A stretch of 55,157 nt of DNA from Lentisphaeraceae bacterium (GTDB lineage: Bacteria; Verrucomicrobiota; Kiritimatiellia; RFP12; DVOR01), in assembly GCA_004555175.1 (NCBI GenBank), contig SFJE01000015.1:1-55157 (forward strand), in the 5' to 3' direction. Below are positions 24,269-33,435 of this stretch, in pieces. The position numbers and the translations under genes are program-made. Every line of letters starts with the position of its first letter. The first letter of the stretch is position 1. Under the pieces are notes generated by a model. It ran no database searches. It was not told the DNA's origin and worked only from the letters and a program-made list of their open reading frames with translations.

Positions 24269-25750
24269 ATGTTTGCCAAAGTCAAAGCCTTTCTGATTGA
24301 GCACCTCTGGCGCCTCGACCTTGCGGAGTATCCCCGTGGGTTGCGTCTCCTCATCCGCTTGCTGCGCTTCGCGATTTTGACGGTGCGGTGTTACCTGCGT
24401 GATGGCTCCATTCTTCATGCTTCGGCCCTGACCTATATCACGATGATGGCCGTTATTCCGGTGCTCACCTTGGGCCTGACCTCCCTCAAGGCCTTCGGCG
24501 CCGGAGAGCTCGCTGAGCAGAAGTTGATGGAGAACATCGACTCCTTCGTTGGTCAGATGAATGCCCGCGAACAGCACGCCACCCCCATCTATTCGCCCGA
24601 TTCGCCGCCGCCTCCCGAAGCGGTTCCACCTCCTGCCTCCACCTCCGAAGCCTCCGCTGCGGCTGATGCCCTGCGCGACCTCTGCCGCACCGTCTTTGAG
24701 CAAATAGACTCCATCAACTTCGCCAAGATTGGTACCGTCGGCGCGGTGGCTCTGATCTTTATGGTTATCAGCGTCTTGGGCAAGGTGGAGAACAGCTTTA
24801 ACGCCATCTGGGGCATCCGCAAAGCTCGGCCCATTTGGCGTAAGTTTACCGACTACTTGAGCGTCATCATCGTGGTGCCGTTGCTGGTCCTGGCGGCGAC
24901 CTCCTTGCCGGTGCTCGACTCCATTACCCAGATGATGCCCAACCTCTGGGGCATTCACGCCCTCTTTGAGCGCTTTGGGATTGTCAGCTCGCTGGTCTCC
25001 CTCAGTTTAGGCACCCTCCTCTTTGCCTTCCTCTTTGGCTTTTTACCTAATACGCATGTCCGCGTGCCGAGCGCTTTCCTGGGGGCGGTGGTCACCACCG
25101 TGGTGCTCTCGCTCTTCTTCAAGCTTTGTATGGTCCTGCAAATCGGCATCGCCAACTACAGCCGCCTCTATGGCTCGTTGATTGCGCTGCCCATCCTCCT
25201 CTTCTGGATTTACTCCAGCTGGCAGATTATCCTGCTGGGCGCCGAGATTTGCTATGTCCACCAACACCGCCGCGAACTCCTGCGCGAATCGGCTTTCACG
25301 CACCCCTCTGAGCGCGACACCATCGTCCTGGCCCTCGCCCTCACCCTCGCCACCGCCCGCACCTTTGAGGAGTCCTCCCAAGCGCTCACTGTCAGCCAGT
25401 TCGCCGATGCCTTTGCCCTCCCCGAGCGCGAGGTGCTGCGCGTAGCGGCCATCCTTGAGCACAATTGCATCCTTCTGCCGGTCCTTGAAAGCGGCTCCAC
25501 CGTCCCCTCCGGCTATGTCCTCTCGCGCTCGCTCAATCGCTTGACGGTGGCTGACATTATCAACGCCTGCCTCGACGACACCCCTGGCGAGAATCTCCTC
25601 CTCCGCGTTGAGGCCATCGGCCAACACACGCCCCTCTCCGACATTGAGCGGCGCTTCTCCGACACCCTTTCCGCCCAATTCAAGCAGACCCTCGCCGAGG
25701 CCCTCGCTGCTGCCCGTGCTGCCGCCCCCGAGCCGCTCTGCCGCGCCTGA
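24269..25750 (+). CDS. YihY/virulence factor BrkB family membrane protein
   Basis: A 493-residue inner-membrane protein of the YihY/BrkB family (formerly annotated as RNase BN), whose function is unsettled. The family signature LHASALTYITMMAVIPVL lies near residue 50, and six transmembrane segments can be traced to about residue 330, ending in LPILLFWIYSSWQIILLGAEICY. A Pro/Ala/Ser-rich insertion (about residues 108-135) interrupts the first periplasmic region. A soluble C-terminal extension of about 160 residues resembles a winged-helix region found in some members. It lies 32 bases after ptsI and shares one base with the next gene. Confidence 0.8.
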   Translation: MFAKVKAFLIEHLWRLDLAEYPRGLRLLIRLLRFAILTVRCYLRDGSILHASALTYITMMAVIPVLTLGLTSLKAFGAGELAEQKLMENIDSFVGQMNAREQHATPIYSPDSPPPPEAVPPPASTSEASAAADALRDLCRTVFEQIDSINFAKIGTVGAVALIFMVISVLGKVENSFNAIWGIRKARPIWRKFTDYLSVIIVVPLLVLAATSLPVLDSITQMMPNLWGIHALFERFGIVSSLVSLSLGTLLFAFLFGFLPNTHVRVPSAFLGAVVTTVVLSLFFKLCMVLQIGIANYSRLYGSLIALPILLFWIYSSWQIILLGAEICYVHQHRRELLRESAFTHPSERDTIVLALALTLATARTFEESSQALTVSQFADAFALPEREVLRVAAILEHNCILLPVLESGSTVPSGYVLSRSLNRLTVADIINACLDDTPGENLLLRVEAIGQHTPLSDIERRFSDTLSAQFKQTLAEALAAARAAAPEPLCRA

Positions 25751-26160
25751 TGTCCCCCCGCGCCCCCCGCCTTTCCGCCCCCCGTGCCGGCTTCACCCTG
25801 CTGGAGATGATGATTGCCATCGTCATCCTCGGCGGCGCGTTGGCCGTCCTCTACCGCTCTATTATTGTCAGCGCGCGAATGGTTGCCATCGCCCGCGAGC
25901 GCCAAGAGGTCGCCTACGTCTTCTCCCTCGGGGAGCTTGCCCACCCGTTGCGCGACATTACCAACATCGAAGAAGACGTCCCTGTCGACCCCGATGGCTC
26001 CCTCCGCGAAGGTTACCTCTTCGCGCGCACCGTCGATGAAAAACCCGACCCCGAAGAGGGCGTGGAAGATGATGGCCTCTACGTGGTGCGCACCATCGTC
26101 ACCTGGGGCGAGGGCGCCAACCGCGAAGAGATTATTCGCTATCTGCGCTTGGAGAACTAA
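25750..26160 (+). CDS. Type II secretion-like pseudopilin (GspI-like)
   Basis: A 136-residue protein with a type III (prepilin) signal: AGFTLLEMMIAIVIL, with Gly at the cleavage site, Phe+1 and Glu+5. The hydrophobic helix is followed by a small globular part. Size and position before a GspJ-like gene suggest a minor pseudopilin of a secretion system or pseudopilus. The other machinery (ATPase, secretin, prepilin peptidase) is not in this window. It shares one base with the YihY-type gene. Confidence 0.75.
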   Translation: MSPRAPRLSAPRAGFTLLEMMIAIVILGGALAVLYRSIIVSARMVAIARERQEVAYVFSLGELAHPLRDITNIEEDVPVDPDGSLREGYLFARTVDEKPDPEEGVEDDGLYVVRTIVTWGEGANREEIIRYLRLEN

Positions 26161-26162
26161 CC

Positions 26163-27101
26163 ATGCGCCGCCTCCGCCAAGCCTTTACGCTCGTTGAAGT
26201 CCTCATCGCCCTGACCCTCTTGGGCCTGCTCACCGCGATGCTCTTCACCTCCTTTAACGCCATCGTCCGCGCCTGGGAGAGTGGCCGCACCGCTATCGAC
26301 GCCACCAACCACGCCGACTACCTCCTTGAGCAACTCTCCGCCGCCCTCCGTTCCGCCTACTTCCCCGGCTCCGGCGAAAAGTATGGACTCATCTTTACCG
26401 ATGATGGCGATGACCCCCGCTCCCACGACCTCATTGAATGGACCAAGGTCGGCGCCGCCCTCGTTGGCGAAGATGCCGACTTCGCCAACGTCCCCCATCG
26501 CGTCCGCGTTACCGTCACCGAACCCGACGCGCCCTTTCCCGGCGGCTTCACTGTCCGCGCCTGGCGTCAGGATCTCCAGCTCGACGCCTTTGATCCCGAC
26601 CGCGACACCATCGAGCTCTCCCTCTCCCCCAAGGTCATCGGCCTCAACTGCCGCCTCCTCGATCCCGATTCCGCCCGCACCGCCGATGACGAGCTCAACT
26701 GGATCGACGAGTGGACTAAGACCAACACCCTCCCCACCGCCCTTGAACTCACCCTCTGGATGGAGCCCGCCGAAAAGGATGCCGAACCCATCGAGGCCAA
26801 ACGTATTATCGAGCTGCCAATGGGCGCGCTCTCGCAGAATCCCTCCCTGGCCTCCTCCGCCAACGAGACCTCCAAGCGCGGCACCTCCACCTCTGTTGGT
26901 GGTGGCCGCAGACCCAATCGCCCCGGCGCTGGCAACGCGGCCTCTGGCGGACAAGACCTCTTCCGCCCCGGTAATGGCAATGGGCAGGCTCCCGATGGCA
27001 CGCCGCCCACCCCCGGTGGTGGGAACACCCGCCCCGGCTCACGCCCCGGCCGCCCGAATATTGAGGATACCGGCAACGGCCTCTTCCGCCCCGGCCGCTA
27101 A
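26163..27101 (+). CDS. Type II secretion-like pseudopilin (GspJ-like) with Gly/Arg/Pro-rich tail
   Basis: A 312-residue protein with prepilin signal QAFTLVEVLIALTLLGLL (Ala at -1, Phe+1, Glu+5) and a body of the size and pattern of GspJ (FNAIVRAWESGRTAID, then beta-rich). The last about 75 residues are low complexity, rich in Gly, Arg, Pro and Asn, with the word LFRPG appearing twice (GGQDLFRPGNGNG and GNGLFRPGR). That tail is not usual for GspJ and may be disordered. The gene starts 2 bases after the preceding stop, and a strong terminator follows. Confidence 0.75.
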   Translation: MRRLRQAFTLVEVLIALTLLGLLTAMLFTSFNAIVRAWESGRTAIDATNHADYLLEQLSAALRSAYFPGSGEKYGLIFTDDGDDPRSHDLIEWTKVGAALVGEDADFANVPHRVRVTVTEPDAPFPGGFTVRAWRQDLQLDAFDPDRDTIELSLSPKVIGLNCRLLDPDSARTADDELNWIDEWTKTNTLPTALELTLWMEPAEKDAEPIEAKRIIELPMGALSQNPSLASSANETSKRGTSTSVGGGRRPNRPGAGNAASGGQDLFRPGNGNGQAPDGTPPTPGGGNTRPGSRPGRPNIEDTGNGLFRPGR

Positions 27102-27124
27102 CGCACCTTCCTATAGACCGCAAC

Positions 27125-27160
27125 AAAAGCGCCGAAGTGCCTAGGCTCTTCGGCGCTTTT
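27125..27160 (+). terminator. Strong terminator after the kdsA-pseudopilin operon
   Basis: AAAAGCGCCGAAG (27125-27137) and CTTCGGCGCTTTT (27148-27160) form a 13-base stem with a 10-base loop. Runs of A and T at both sides make it functional in either direction. Confidence 0.9.
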
Positions 27161-27240
27161 GCGTTCATTCAAGGCGCGGGGCGGCCCTTAGAAGGTGACC
27201 TCGGCAGGCGTGGCGGCCGGCTTCCGGGCGGGGGGTGCTC

Positions 27241-27305
27241 GGTACCCCAATTGGGGAATGCGTGGTACCCCAATTGGGGTACTTGAAGTACGGTAATTGG
27301 GGTAC
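27241..27305. repeat. Three palindromes with a 23-base period
   Basis: The palindrome GGTACCCCAATTGGGGTACC or close variants occur with AATT centres at 27249, 27272 and 27295, exactly 23 bases apart. The middle copy is the most complete; the third has one arm altered. Confidence 0.9.
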
Positions 27306-27356
27306 TTTCTTGAGCTCAGGCGAGATGGCATTGAAGCTCGGGCGGGCGCAACTGAT

Positions 27357-27440
27357 AAGTCCCAGACTTATTGGAATTAAGTCCCGGACTTATTGGCGAT
27401 AAGTCCCGGACTTATTGGGATTAAGTCCCGGACTTATTAA
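27357..27440. repeat. Four palindromes with an exact 22-base period
   Basis: The unit AAGTCCCGGACTTATTGG begins at 27357, 27379, 27401 and 27423. Its core AAGTCC-C-GGACTT is an inverted repeat. The four bases between units vary. The rest of the gap 27102-27743 (about 27440-27680) shows no gene and no other structure I can name. Confidence 0.92.
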
Positions 27441-27680
27441 TTCACCCCGCCTCAAGGCGAAGTTGCGCGCGGGGCAGAGCGCGGTAGGCGCTCGGCGTAG
27501 TTTGCACATCACGTGCGCCGAGGGCGCACCTCGCGGTTCGAGGGGTCCCCTCACACGCGCGCAGCGATCGCGCCGTGTTGGATAGCGCCTCGCCTTGTCC
27601 GGCCACCTTCGTTTACGCGTAAATACGCAGACTTTCGGGGTTGCATGGGAAACTTTTTTGCGGGCGGAAGCGGAAAAGGC

Positions 27681-27709
27681 TTGCATTTTTCGTTGTGAAG
27701 GAGCATACT
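27681..27709 (+). promoter_or_regulatory. Promoter of the 27.7-kb gene
   Basis: TTGCAT (27681-27686), 17 bases, then CATACT (27704-27709). It lies 34 bases before the start codon of the next gene. Confidence 0.7.
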
Positions 27710-27743
27710 TTAGACAGTTAAAGTGAGATTAGGAAGCGAGAAG

Positions 27744-28214
27744 ATGTTTTTGAGAGCGCTATTGATGCTTTGCTTGGTGTGGCTGGCGGGCGTGGTGTCC
27801 GCTGCGGAGGGGAGTGTTGTCACACAGTGGGCCGAGAAGCAGGAGGCGCAGATTGCCGAGCGGGTGGGGCGGGAGCGGACGGCGATGCGCCGGGTGCAGA
27901 TGGAGTATTTTGCGCGGCAGGATTATGCGCTGCGGATGGAGCGCGAACAGGCGCGCTTGATCCGCGGGGGGACGCTGACGACGCCAGAGGTGGAGGCGCT
28001 GCGCGTGCAGCGGCAGGCGTTGGTGGCGCAGATTCAGGCGCTCGATGAGCAGATTGCCGAAGCGTCGCTCAAGGCCCCGGAGATTTTGGAGTTGCAGGCC
28101 ATCGGGAAGGCGAACGAGGAGCGGTTGGCGGAGTTGCGTGAGGCGATTTTGCCGTTATGCGCGCCGCAGCCTCCGGCCGAAGCGGAGCCTGCTAAGGAAG
28201 CAGTTTCACAGTAA
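27744..28214 (+). CDS. Exported coiled-coil protein of unknown function
   Basis: A 156-residue protein I do not recognise. Residues 1-20 form a Sec signal peptide (LMLCLVWLAGVVSAAEG). The mature part is rich in Glu, Ala, Arg and Gln with heptad-like spacing (about residues 25-130: VGRERTAMRRVQMEYFARQD, then QRQALVAQIQALDEQIAEAS) and ends in a Pro/Ala/Glu tail. It should be a periplasmic helical protein. AGGAAG lies 7 bases before the ATG. Together with the upstream palindrome arrays it may form a regulated unit with the glycogen genes, 53 bases downstream. Confidence 0.7.
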   Translation: MFLRALLMLCLVWLAGVVSAAEGSVVTQWAEKQEAQIAERVGRERTAMRRVQMEYFARQDYALRMEREQARLIRGGTLTTPEVEALRVQRQALVAQIQALDEQIAEASLKAPEILELQAIGKANEERLAELREAILPLCAPQPPAEAEPAKEAVSQ

Positions 28215-28267
28215 ATCAAGGTTCTTTCAACGAAGTTGCGAATGGTTCGCAGAGATTGGGAGCAGAC

Positions 28268-29833
28268 ATGTCACAAACAAAGCAAGTCGGACAACGCAAA
28301 CCCCGCATTCTGATTGTTACGCCGGAGATTACCTATTTGCCTGCGGGCATGGGCAATATGGCCGATAAACTCAGTGCCAAGGCCGGAGGCCTGGCGGACG
28401 TGTCGGCGAGTTTGGTCGCGCGCCTCTTTCAACTGGGGGCGGATGTGCATGTGGCGCTGCCGCACTATCGGCGCATGTTCCATGTGGATGTGGGTCGGTT
28501 GATTAGCGATGAGTTGCGCAAGTATCAGGCGCACCTGCCCGATTCGCGCATTCACCTAGCTGAGGATCGCTGCTTCTATTATCGCGACACGGTCTACTCG
28601 CAGGGCGATGAGAATCCGCACCTGGCCTTGGCCTTCCAGCGCGAGGTGATTAATAATATTATCCCCGCCGTGCAGCCGGACCTCATCCACTGTAACGACT
28701 GGATGACCGGCCTTATCCCCGCCGCCGCGCGCCGGCTGGGCATCCCTTGCCTCTTTACCATCCACAACATCCACACCGTGCACCGCTGCCTGGGCGAGAT
28801 TGAGTATGCCGGCATTGACGCGGCCGAGTTCTGGAAGAACCTCTTTTACTCGCGCCCGCCCTATGACTACTTTGAGAGCCGCGACACGAATCCGGTGGAC
28901 TTCCTCACCTCCGGCGTCTTTGCCTCGCACTTCATCAACTCGGTCTCGCCCACCTTCCTCGAGGAGATCGTGCGCGGCTGGTTCGACTTCATCCCGCAGC
29001 AGTTCCGCAACGAGGTGATTGCCAAGTACAACGCCGGCTGCGCCCGCGGCATCCTCAACGCCCCGGATGATAGCTACAACCCCGAGACCGACCAGAACCT
29101 CAAGGTCAACTACACCGCCGCCACCCATCACGCGGCCAAGATCTCCAACAAGATGCAGTTCCAGGAGAAGGTCGGCCTCTTCAAGAACCCCGACGCGCCG
29201 CTCTTCTTCTGGCCCAGCCGCCTCGACCCCGTCCAGAAGGGTCCGCAGCTGCTCACCGACATCCTCTACAAGATCCTCGAGAAGTATCGCGACGACAATA
29301 TCCAGTTCGCCATCGTCGCCAACGGCCCCTATCAGCAGGCCTTCCGCGACATCCTCGGCTTCCACAACCTCTACGGCCGCCTGGCCGTCTGCGACTTCGA
29401 TGAGCACATCTCGCGCCTCGGCTACGCTTCGAGCGACTTCACCCTGATGCCTTCGCTCTTCGAGCCCTGCGGTCTGCCCCAGATGGTTGCCCCCATCTAC
29501 GGCTCGCTCACCATCGCCCACGATACCGGCGGCTTGCACGACACCGTCGAGCTCCTGGACGTGGAGCACAACAAGGGCAACGGCTTCCCCTTCGCCTACT
29601 ACGACAGCAACGGTCTGGAGTGGGCCATCGATCGCGCGATGGACTTCTATCGCCTGCCCACCGATGTGCGCGAAGCCCAGGTCTCGCGCATCATGACCGA
29701 GAGCAAGCAGCGCTTCAACCACGAGGCCTGCGCCGCCGAGTACATCAAGATCTACGAGGCCATGCTCCAGCGTCCGCTCACCGAGCTCTTCGAAGGCGAA
29801 GGCTCCGATCAGAACCCCTATCATAACCAGTAA
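28268..29833 (+). CDS. glgA: Glycogen/starch synthase (GT5)
   Basis: A 521-residue glycosyltransferase that adds ADP- or UDP-glucose units to alpha-1,4-glucan. It has the N-terminal ILIVTPEITYLPAGMGN stretch, the sugar-nucleotide motif KAGGLADVSASL (GT5 consensus K-x-GGL-x-DV), HCNDWMTGL and FTIHNIHT, and in the C-terminal domain FWPSRLDPVQKGPQLL and SLFEPCGLPQMVAPIYGSL with the catalytic-site Glu. The start is ATG 28268 with a GGAG site; an in-frame TTG at 28256 is less likely. It is followed after 11 bases by the branching enzyme. No ADP-glucose pyrophosphorylase is in the window. Confidence 0.9.
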   Translation: MSQTKQVGQRKPRILIVTPEITYLPAGMGNMADKLSAKAGGLADVSASLVARLFQLGADVHVALPHYRRMFHVDVGRLISDELRKYQAHLPDSRIHLAEDRCFYYRDTVYSQGDENPHLALAFQREVINNIIPAVQPDLIHCNDWMTGLIPAAARRLGIPCLFTIHNIHTVHRCLGEIEYAGIDAAEFWKNLFYSRPPYDYFESRDTNPVDFLTSGVFASHFINSVSPTFLEEIVRGWFDFIPQQFRNEVIAKYNAGCARGILNAPDDSYNPETDQNLKVNYTAATHHAAKISNKMQFQEKVGLFKNPDAPLFFWPSRLDPVQKGPQLLTDILYKILEKYRDDNIQFAIVANGPYQQAFRDILGFHNLYGRLAVCDFDEHISRLGYASSDFTLMPSLFEPCGLPQMVAPIYGSLTIAHDTGGLHDTVELLDVEHNKGNGFPFAYYDSNGLEWAIDRAMDFYRLPTDVREAQVSRIMTESKQRFNHEACAAEYIKIYEAMLQRPLTELFEGEGSDQNPYHNQ

Positions 29834-29844
29834 AGGGAGCTCCT

Positions 29845-31884
29845 ATGCCCGCGCCGCGCGCTCGTTTGCTTGATGATCCTTGGCTTGCACCCTATGCCGA
29901 CGTCATTGAACGCCGCGCGCGCCGGGCGCAGGAGACCATTGAAAGGCTAACCGGGAAGACCACCCCAAAAGCCCTGGCCACCTTCGCCAGCGCCCACGAA
30001 TACTACGGTCTGCACAAGACCGCCAAGGGGTGGGTCTTCCGCGAGTGGGCCCCCAATGCCACCGACATCTGGCTGGTGGGTGACTTCTCGAACTGGGAGT
30101 TGCTGCCAGAGTACAAGGCCAAGCGCCTGCCCGGGCGGGAGGTCTTTGAGTGGACCGGCCCGGCCAAGGCCATTAAGCACGAGCAGTTCTTCCGCCTGGA
30201 GGTGCACTGGGCGGGTGGACGCGGGGAGCGCCTGCCGGCCTATGTCCGGCGCGTGGTGCAGGATCCCGAGAGCGGCCTCTTCGCCGCGCAGGTTTGGCAG
30301 CCCAAGCCCTATGCTTGGAAGCACTCCTTTGTGCGGCCGAACCGCGCCCCGCTCATCTACGAGGCGCACGTGGGGATGGCCCAGGAGCGCGAGGGCGTGG
30401 GCACCTACACCGAGTTCGCCGAGAAGATCCTCCCGCGCATCAAGCAGGCCGGCTACAACACTGTCCAGCTGATGGGGATTATGGAGCACCCCTACTACGG
30501 CAGCTTTGGCTACCACGTCTCGAGCTTCTATGCCGCCAGTTCGCGCTTCGGCACGCCTGAGGAGCTCAAGGCGATGATCGACGCGGCCCACGGGATGGGC
30601 CTGGCCGTCATTATGGACATCGTCCACTCCCACGCCGTGAAGAATGAGCGCGACGGCCTTTCCCTCTTCGATGGCACGCCCTACCAATACTTCCACGACG
30701 GCTCGCGCGGTTGGCACGATGCCTGGGATTCGCGCTGCTTCGACTACGGCAAGACCGATGTCCTGCACTTCCTCCTCTCCAACTGTCGCTTCTGGCTCGA
30801 TGAGTATCACTTCGATGGCTACCGCTTCGACGGCGTCACCTCGATGCTCTACCTCCACCACGGCTTGGGCGTTGACTTCTCCAACTACGGAATGTACTTC
30901 GATAGCTCCGTGGACGAGGACGCGCAGACCTACCTCACCCTCGCCAATGAGGTCATTCACACCGTCCGTCCCGACGCGCTTACCGTGGCCGAGGACGTCA
31001 GCGGTATGCCCGGTATCGGCGCGCCCCTCTCCGAGAAGGGCATCGGCTTTGACTACCGGATGGCGATGGGCGTGCCTGAGTGCTGGTTCAAGCTGGTGCG
31101 CGATGTGCGCGACGAAGATTGGTCCGTCGGCTTCCTCTGGCACGAGATTACCAACCGCCGCGCGGACGAACTAACCGTCAACTACGTGGAATCGCACGAC
31201 CAGGCGCTCGTGGGCGGTAAGTCCTTCATCTTCCAGATGCTCGACAAGGCGATGTACGAGGCGATGCATGTGGGTTCGGACAACCTCTACGTCAACCGCG
31301 GGCTGGCCCTGCACAAGATGGCCCGCCTCGCCACCCTCGGCTGCTCGTGCGCTTACCTCAACTTTATGGGCAACGAGTTTGGCCACCCCGAGTGGATTGA
31401 CTTCCCGCGCGAGGGCAACAACAACTCTTATCACCACGCCCGTCGGCAGTGGTCGCTGCGCGATGACCCCAACCTTCGCTTCAAGGGTCTGGGCGACTTC
31501 GACGAGGCGATGATGCACCTCATCACCGCCGAGGACGCCCTCGAGGGCACCGTCCCGCGCAAGCTCTACGCCAACGATGCCGACAAGGTCCTGGCTTTTA
31601 TGCGCGGCGAGCTCCTCTTCATCTTCAACTTCAATGGCGAGCACTCCTTCTCGGACTACCCGCTCATCGTGCCCCCGGGCGAATATCGCCACGTCCTCGA
31701 CACCGATGCCGAGGCCTTCGGCGGCTTCGCGCGGATCACCCAGGGCCAGGACTTCCCGCTCTCGACCATCGAGCGCGCCAACGAAGTCTGCTTTGCCATC
31801 CATCTCTATGTGCCTGCCCACACGGCCCTGGTGCTCAAGCGCACTCCGCCGGTAACGGGGAAGGCCACCAAGGCGCGGACCTAA
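29845..31884 (+). CDS. glgB: 1,4-alpha-glucan branching enzyme, eukaryotic-like GH13_8 type
   Basis: A 679-residue enzyme that makes alpha-1,6 branches in glycogen (EC 2.4.1.18). It has an N-terminal CBM48 region (GWVFREWAPNATDIWLVGDF), then the GH13 barrel with MDIVHSHAVKN, nucleophile Asp329 in GYRFDGVTSMLY, acid/base Glu383 in VAEDVSG and VESHDQALVG. The wording of these motifs (GVTSMLYLHHG, NYVESHDQ, NFMGNEFGHPEWIDFP) is that of the eukaryotic-type subfamily GH13_8 rather than the common bacterial GH13_9. It follows glgA by 11 bases and forms a two-gene glycogen unit. Confidence 0.9.
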   Translation: MPAPRARLLDDPWLAPYADVIERRARRAQETIERLTGKTTPKALATFASAHEYYGLHKTAKGWVFREWAPNATDIWLVGDFSNWELLPEYKAKRLPGREVFEWTGPAKAIKHEQFFRLEVHWAGGRGERLPAYVRRVVQDPESGLFAAQVWQPKPYAWKHSFVRPNRAPLIYEAHVGMAQEREGVGTYTEFAEKILPRIKQAGYNTVQLMGIMEHPYYGSFGYHVSSFYAASSRFGTPEELKAMIDAAHGMGLAVIMDIVHSHAVKNERDGLSLFDGTPYQYFHDGSRGWHDAWDSRCFDYGKTDVLHFLLSNCRFWLDEYHFDGYRFDGVTSMLYLHHGLGVDFSNYGMYFDSSVDEDAQTYLTLANEVIHTVRPDALTVAEDVSGMPGIGAPLSEKGIGFDYRMAMGVPECWFKLVRDVRDEDWSVGFLWHEITNRRADELTVNYVESHDQALVGGKSFIFQMLDKAMYEAMHVGSDNLYVNRGLALHKMARLATLGCSCAYLNFMGNEFGHPEWIDFPREGNNNSYHHARRQWSLRDDPNLRFKGLGDFDEAMMHLITAEDALEGTVPRKLYANDADKVLAFMRGELLFIFNFNGEHSFSDYPLIVPPGEYRHVLDTDAEAFGGFARITQGQDFPLSTIERANEVCFAIHLYVPAHTALVLKRTPPVTGKATKART

Positions 31885-31951
31885 CCCCCGCGCCGCCACT
31901 TAAAGGATTCGCCTCGCACATCGGTTAAGCCCCCAAGACAAGGACAGCGTT

Positions 31952-32638
31952 ATGGTCGTTGCAATCGTGCTCGCCTCCGGAAGGGCCACGCGAATGGGTT
32001 CCGGGTTGGATAAGTGTTTCCTCTCGTTAGGGAACATGCCGGTGGTGGCGTGGTCCTTGCTCGCCTTCGAGAAGTGCGCAGCAGTCGATCGCATCGTCCT
32101 GGCCGTGCGCAAGGATCAGCTCGGTGCCGCGCGTTCGCTCCAGGCAATGTTCGGCATCAGCAAGCTCAAGGCCATCGTCGTGGGCGGTGCACGCCGGCAG
32201 GATTCGGTCCTCGCCGCACTCAAGGAGGTGCCGACCTTCGACTGCCCTCAGGTGGTCATCCACGATGCTGCGCGCCCGTGCATTACCCCCGAGCTTATCA
32301 CCGAGACCCTAAAGTCTGCCAAGCGCTTCGGCAGTGGTATCGCCGCCTGTCCGGTGGTCGATACCATCAAGGTGGTTGGCAAGGGTAACCTTGTGGAGAG
32401 CACGCCCCCGCGCGATAATCTCTGGGCCGTTCAGACCCCTCAAGCCTTCAACACCGAACTGCTGCGTTCGGCCTACGAGCGCCTAGCCGCCGATAAGAAG
32501 ATCACCTACACCGACGACTCGGCTGTCGTTGAAGCTGCCGGCACCGCCACCCACTTGGTCAAGTGGCTTGCCCCTAACCCCAAAATCACCACCGCGATCG
32601 ACCTGACCATCACCGCGGCCATTCTCCGCCTCAACTAG
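31952..32638 (+). CDS. ispD: 2-C-methyl-D-erythritol 4-phosphate cytidylyltransferase
   Basis: A 228-residue enzyme that forms CDP-methylerythritol in the MEP isoprenoid pathway (EC 2.7.7.60). The CTP-binding N-terminus reads AIVLASGRATRMGSGLDKCF; GGARRQDSVLAAL, HDAARPC, WAVQTPQAF and YTDDSAVVEAAG are the usual family landmarks. CDP-ribitol pyrophosphorylase homologues look similar, but the length and motifs favour IspD. It lies 67 bases after glgB and 14 bases before the phosphoesterase. No ispF is fused or adjacent. Confidence 0.88.
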   Translation: MVVAIVLASGRATRMGSGLDKCFLSLGNMPVVAWSLLAFEKCAAVDRIVLAVRKDQLGAARSLQAMFGISKLKAIVVGGARRQDSVLAALKEVPTFDCPQVVIHDAARPCITPELITETLKSAKRFGSGIAACPVVDTIKVVGKGNLVESTPPRDNLWAVQTPQAFNTELLRSAYERLAADKKITYTDDSAVVEAAGTATHLVKWLAPNPKITTAIDLTITAAILRLN

Positions 32639-32652
32639 GCCCACCTCCGGTT

Positions 32653-33411
32653 ATGCCCCGTCCCAAGCGCTACGCTATCATCAGCGATATTCACGCCAAC
32701 ATTGAAGCCCTCGATGCCGTCATCGCCGACGCCAAAGCCCAAGGCGTTGACGACTTCGTTTGCCTCGGCGATGTCGTCGGCTACAACGCCGCGCCCGCCG
32801 AGTGCATCGCCCGCATTCGTGAGCTCGGGTGCCGGGTTGTCAAGGGCAATCACGACCACTATTGCTCCGACCCTTCCGTTAATCTTGACGACTTCCAGCC
32901 CAATGCCGCCAGCGTTATCGAGTGGACTCGCCGCAACCTCAGCGATGACGACATCCAGTGGCTCCGCGCCTTGCCGTTGACCGCCACCATTATGGGCTTC
33001 ACCATTGTCCACTCCACCCTCGACAGCCCCGAGAACTTCCGTTACGCCTTCGACACCCTCGACGCCGCCGACAGTTTCAACTACCAGCGCACCCGCGTCT
33101 GCTTCCACGGCCACACCCACGTTCCTTGCATCTTCCAGCGTGCCGCCGGGGGCGATCGCAACCAGATTATGAAGTATGAGCCGGCCAACGGCCTCCTCGA
33201 CCAGGGCACCTTCTTCATCAATGTGGGCTCCGTTGGCCAACCGCGTGACGGCATCCCCAAGGCCTGCTACCTCCTCTACACCACCGAAGGCCTCTCCAAA
33301 GTCGCCATCGAGTTCCGCCGCGTGGATTACGACATTGATGCCGCCGTCCGCCGCCTTGAACTCGCCGGCCTTCCTCAGCGCCTCATCAATCGCCTCTACT
33401 CAGGTACCTAA
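32653..33411 (+). CDS. Calcineurin-like metallophosphoesterase
   Basis: A 252-residue cytoplasmic phosphoesterase of the MPE fold. All metal-binding blocks are present in order: SDIHANIEAL (D-x-H), GDVVGYNAAP (GD), KGNHDHY (GNHD), then FHGHTHVPCIF (GH-x-H). Relatives include YfcE/MJ0936-type phosphodiesterases and bis(5'-nucleosyl)-tetraphosphatase-like enzymes; the substrate cannot be told from sequence. It is probably co-transcribed with ispD, with a 14-base gap. Confidence 0.85.
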   Translation: MPRPKRYAIISDIHANIEALDAVIADAKAQGVDDFVCLGDVVGYNAAPAECIARIRELGCRVVKGNHDHYCSDPSVNLDDFQPNAASVIEWTRRNLSDDDIQWLRALPLTATIMGFTIVHSTLDSPENFRYAFDTLDAADSFNYQRTRVCFHGHTHVPCIFQRAAGGDRNQIMKYEPANGLLDQGTFFINVGSVGQPRDGIPKACYLLYTTEGLSKVAIEFRRVDYDIDAAVRRLELAGLPQRLINRLYSGT

Positions 33412-33435
33412 GCGCGCGTGAGGTGCACACGCCAC

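Noticed and set aside
27241..27440. CRISPR array
   Set aside because: Units are palindromic with 22-23-base periods and only a few variable bases between them; no room for spacers and no cas genes.
28556..31143. Long minus-strand frames opposite glgA and glgB
   Set aside because: Compositional shadows with Val/Glu/Gly-rich low-information sequence and no start signals.
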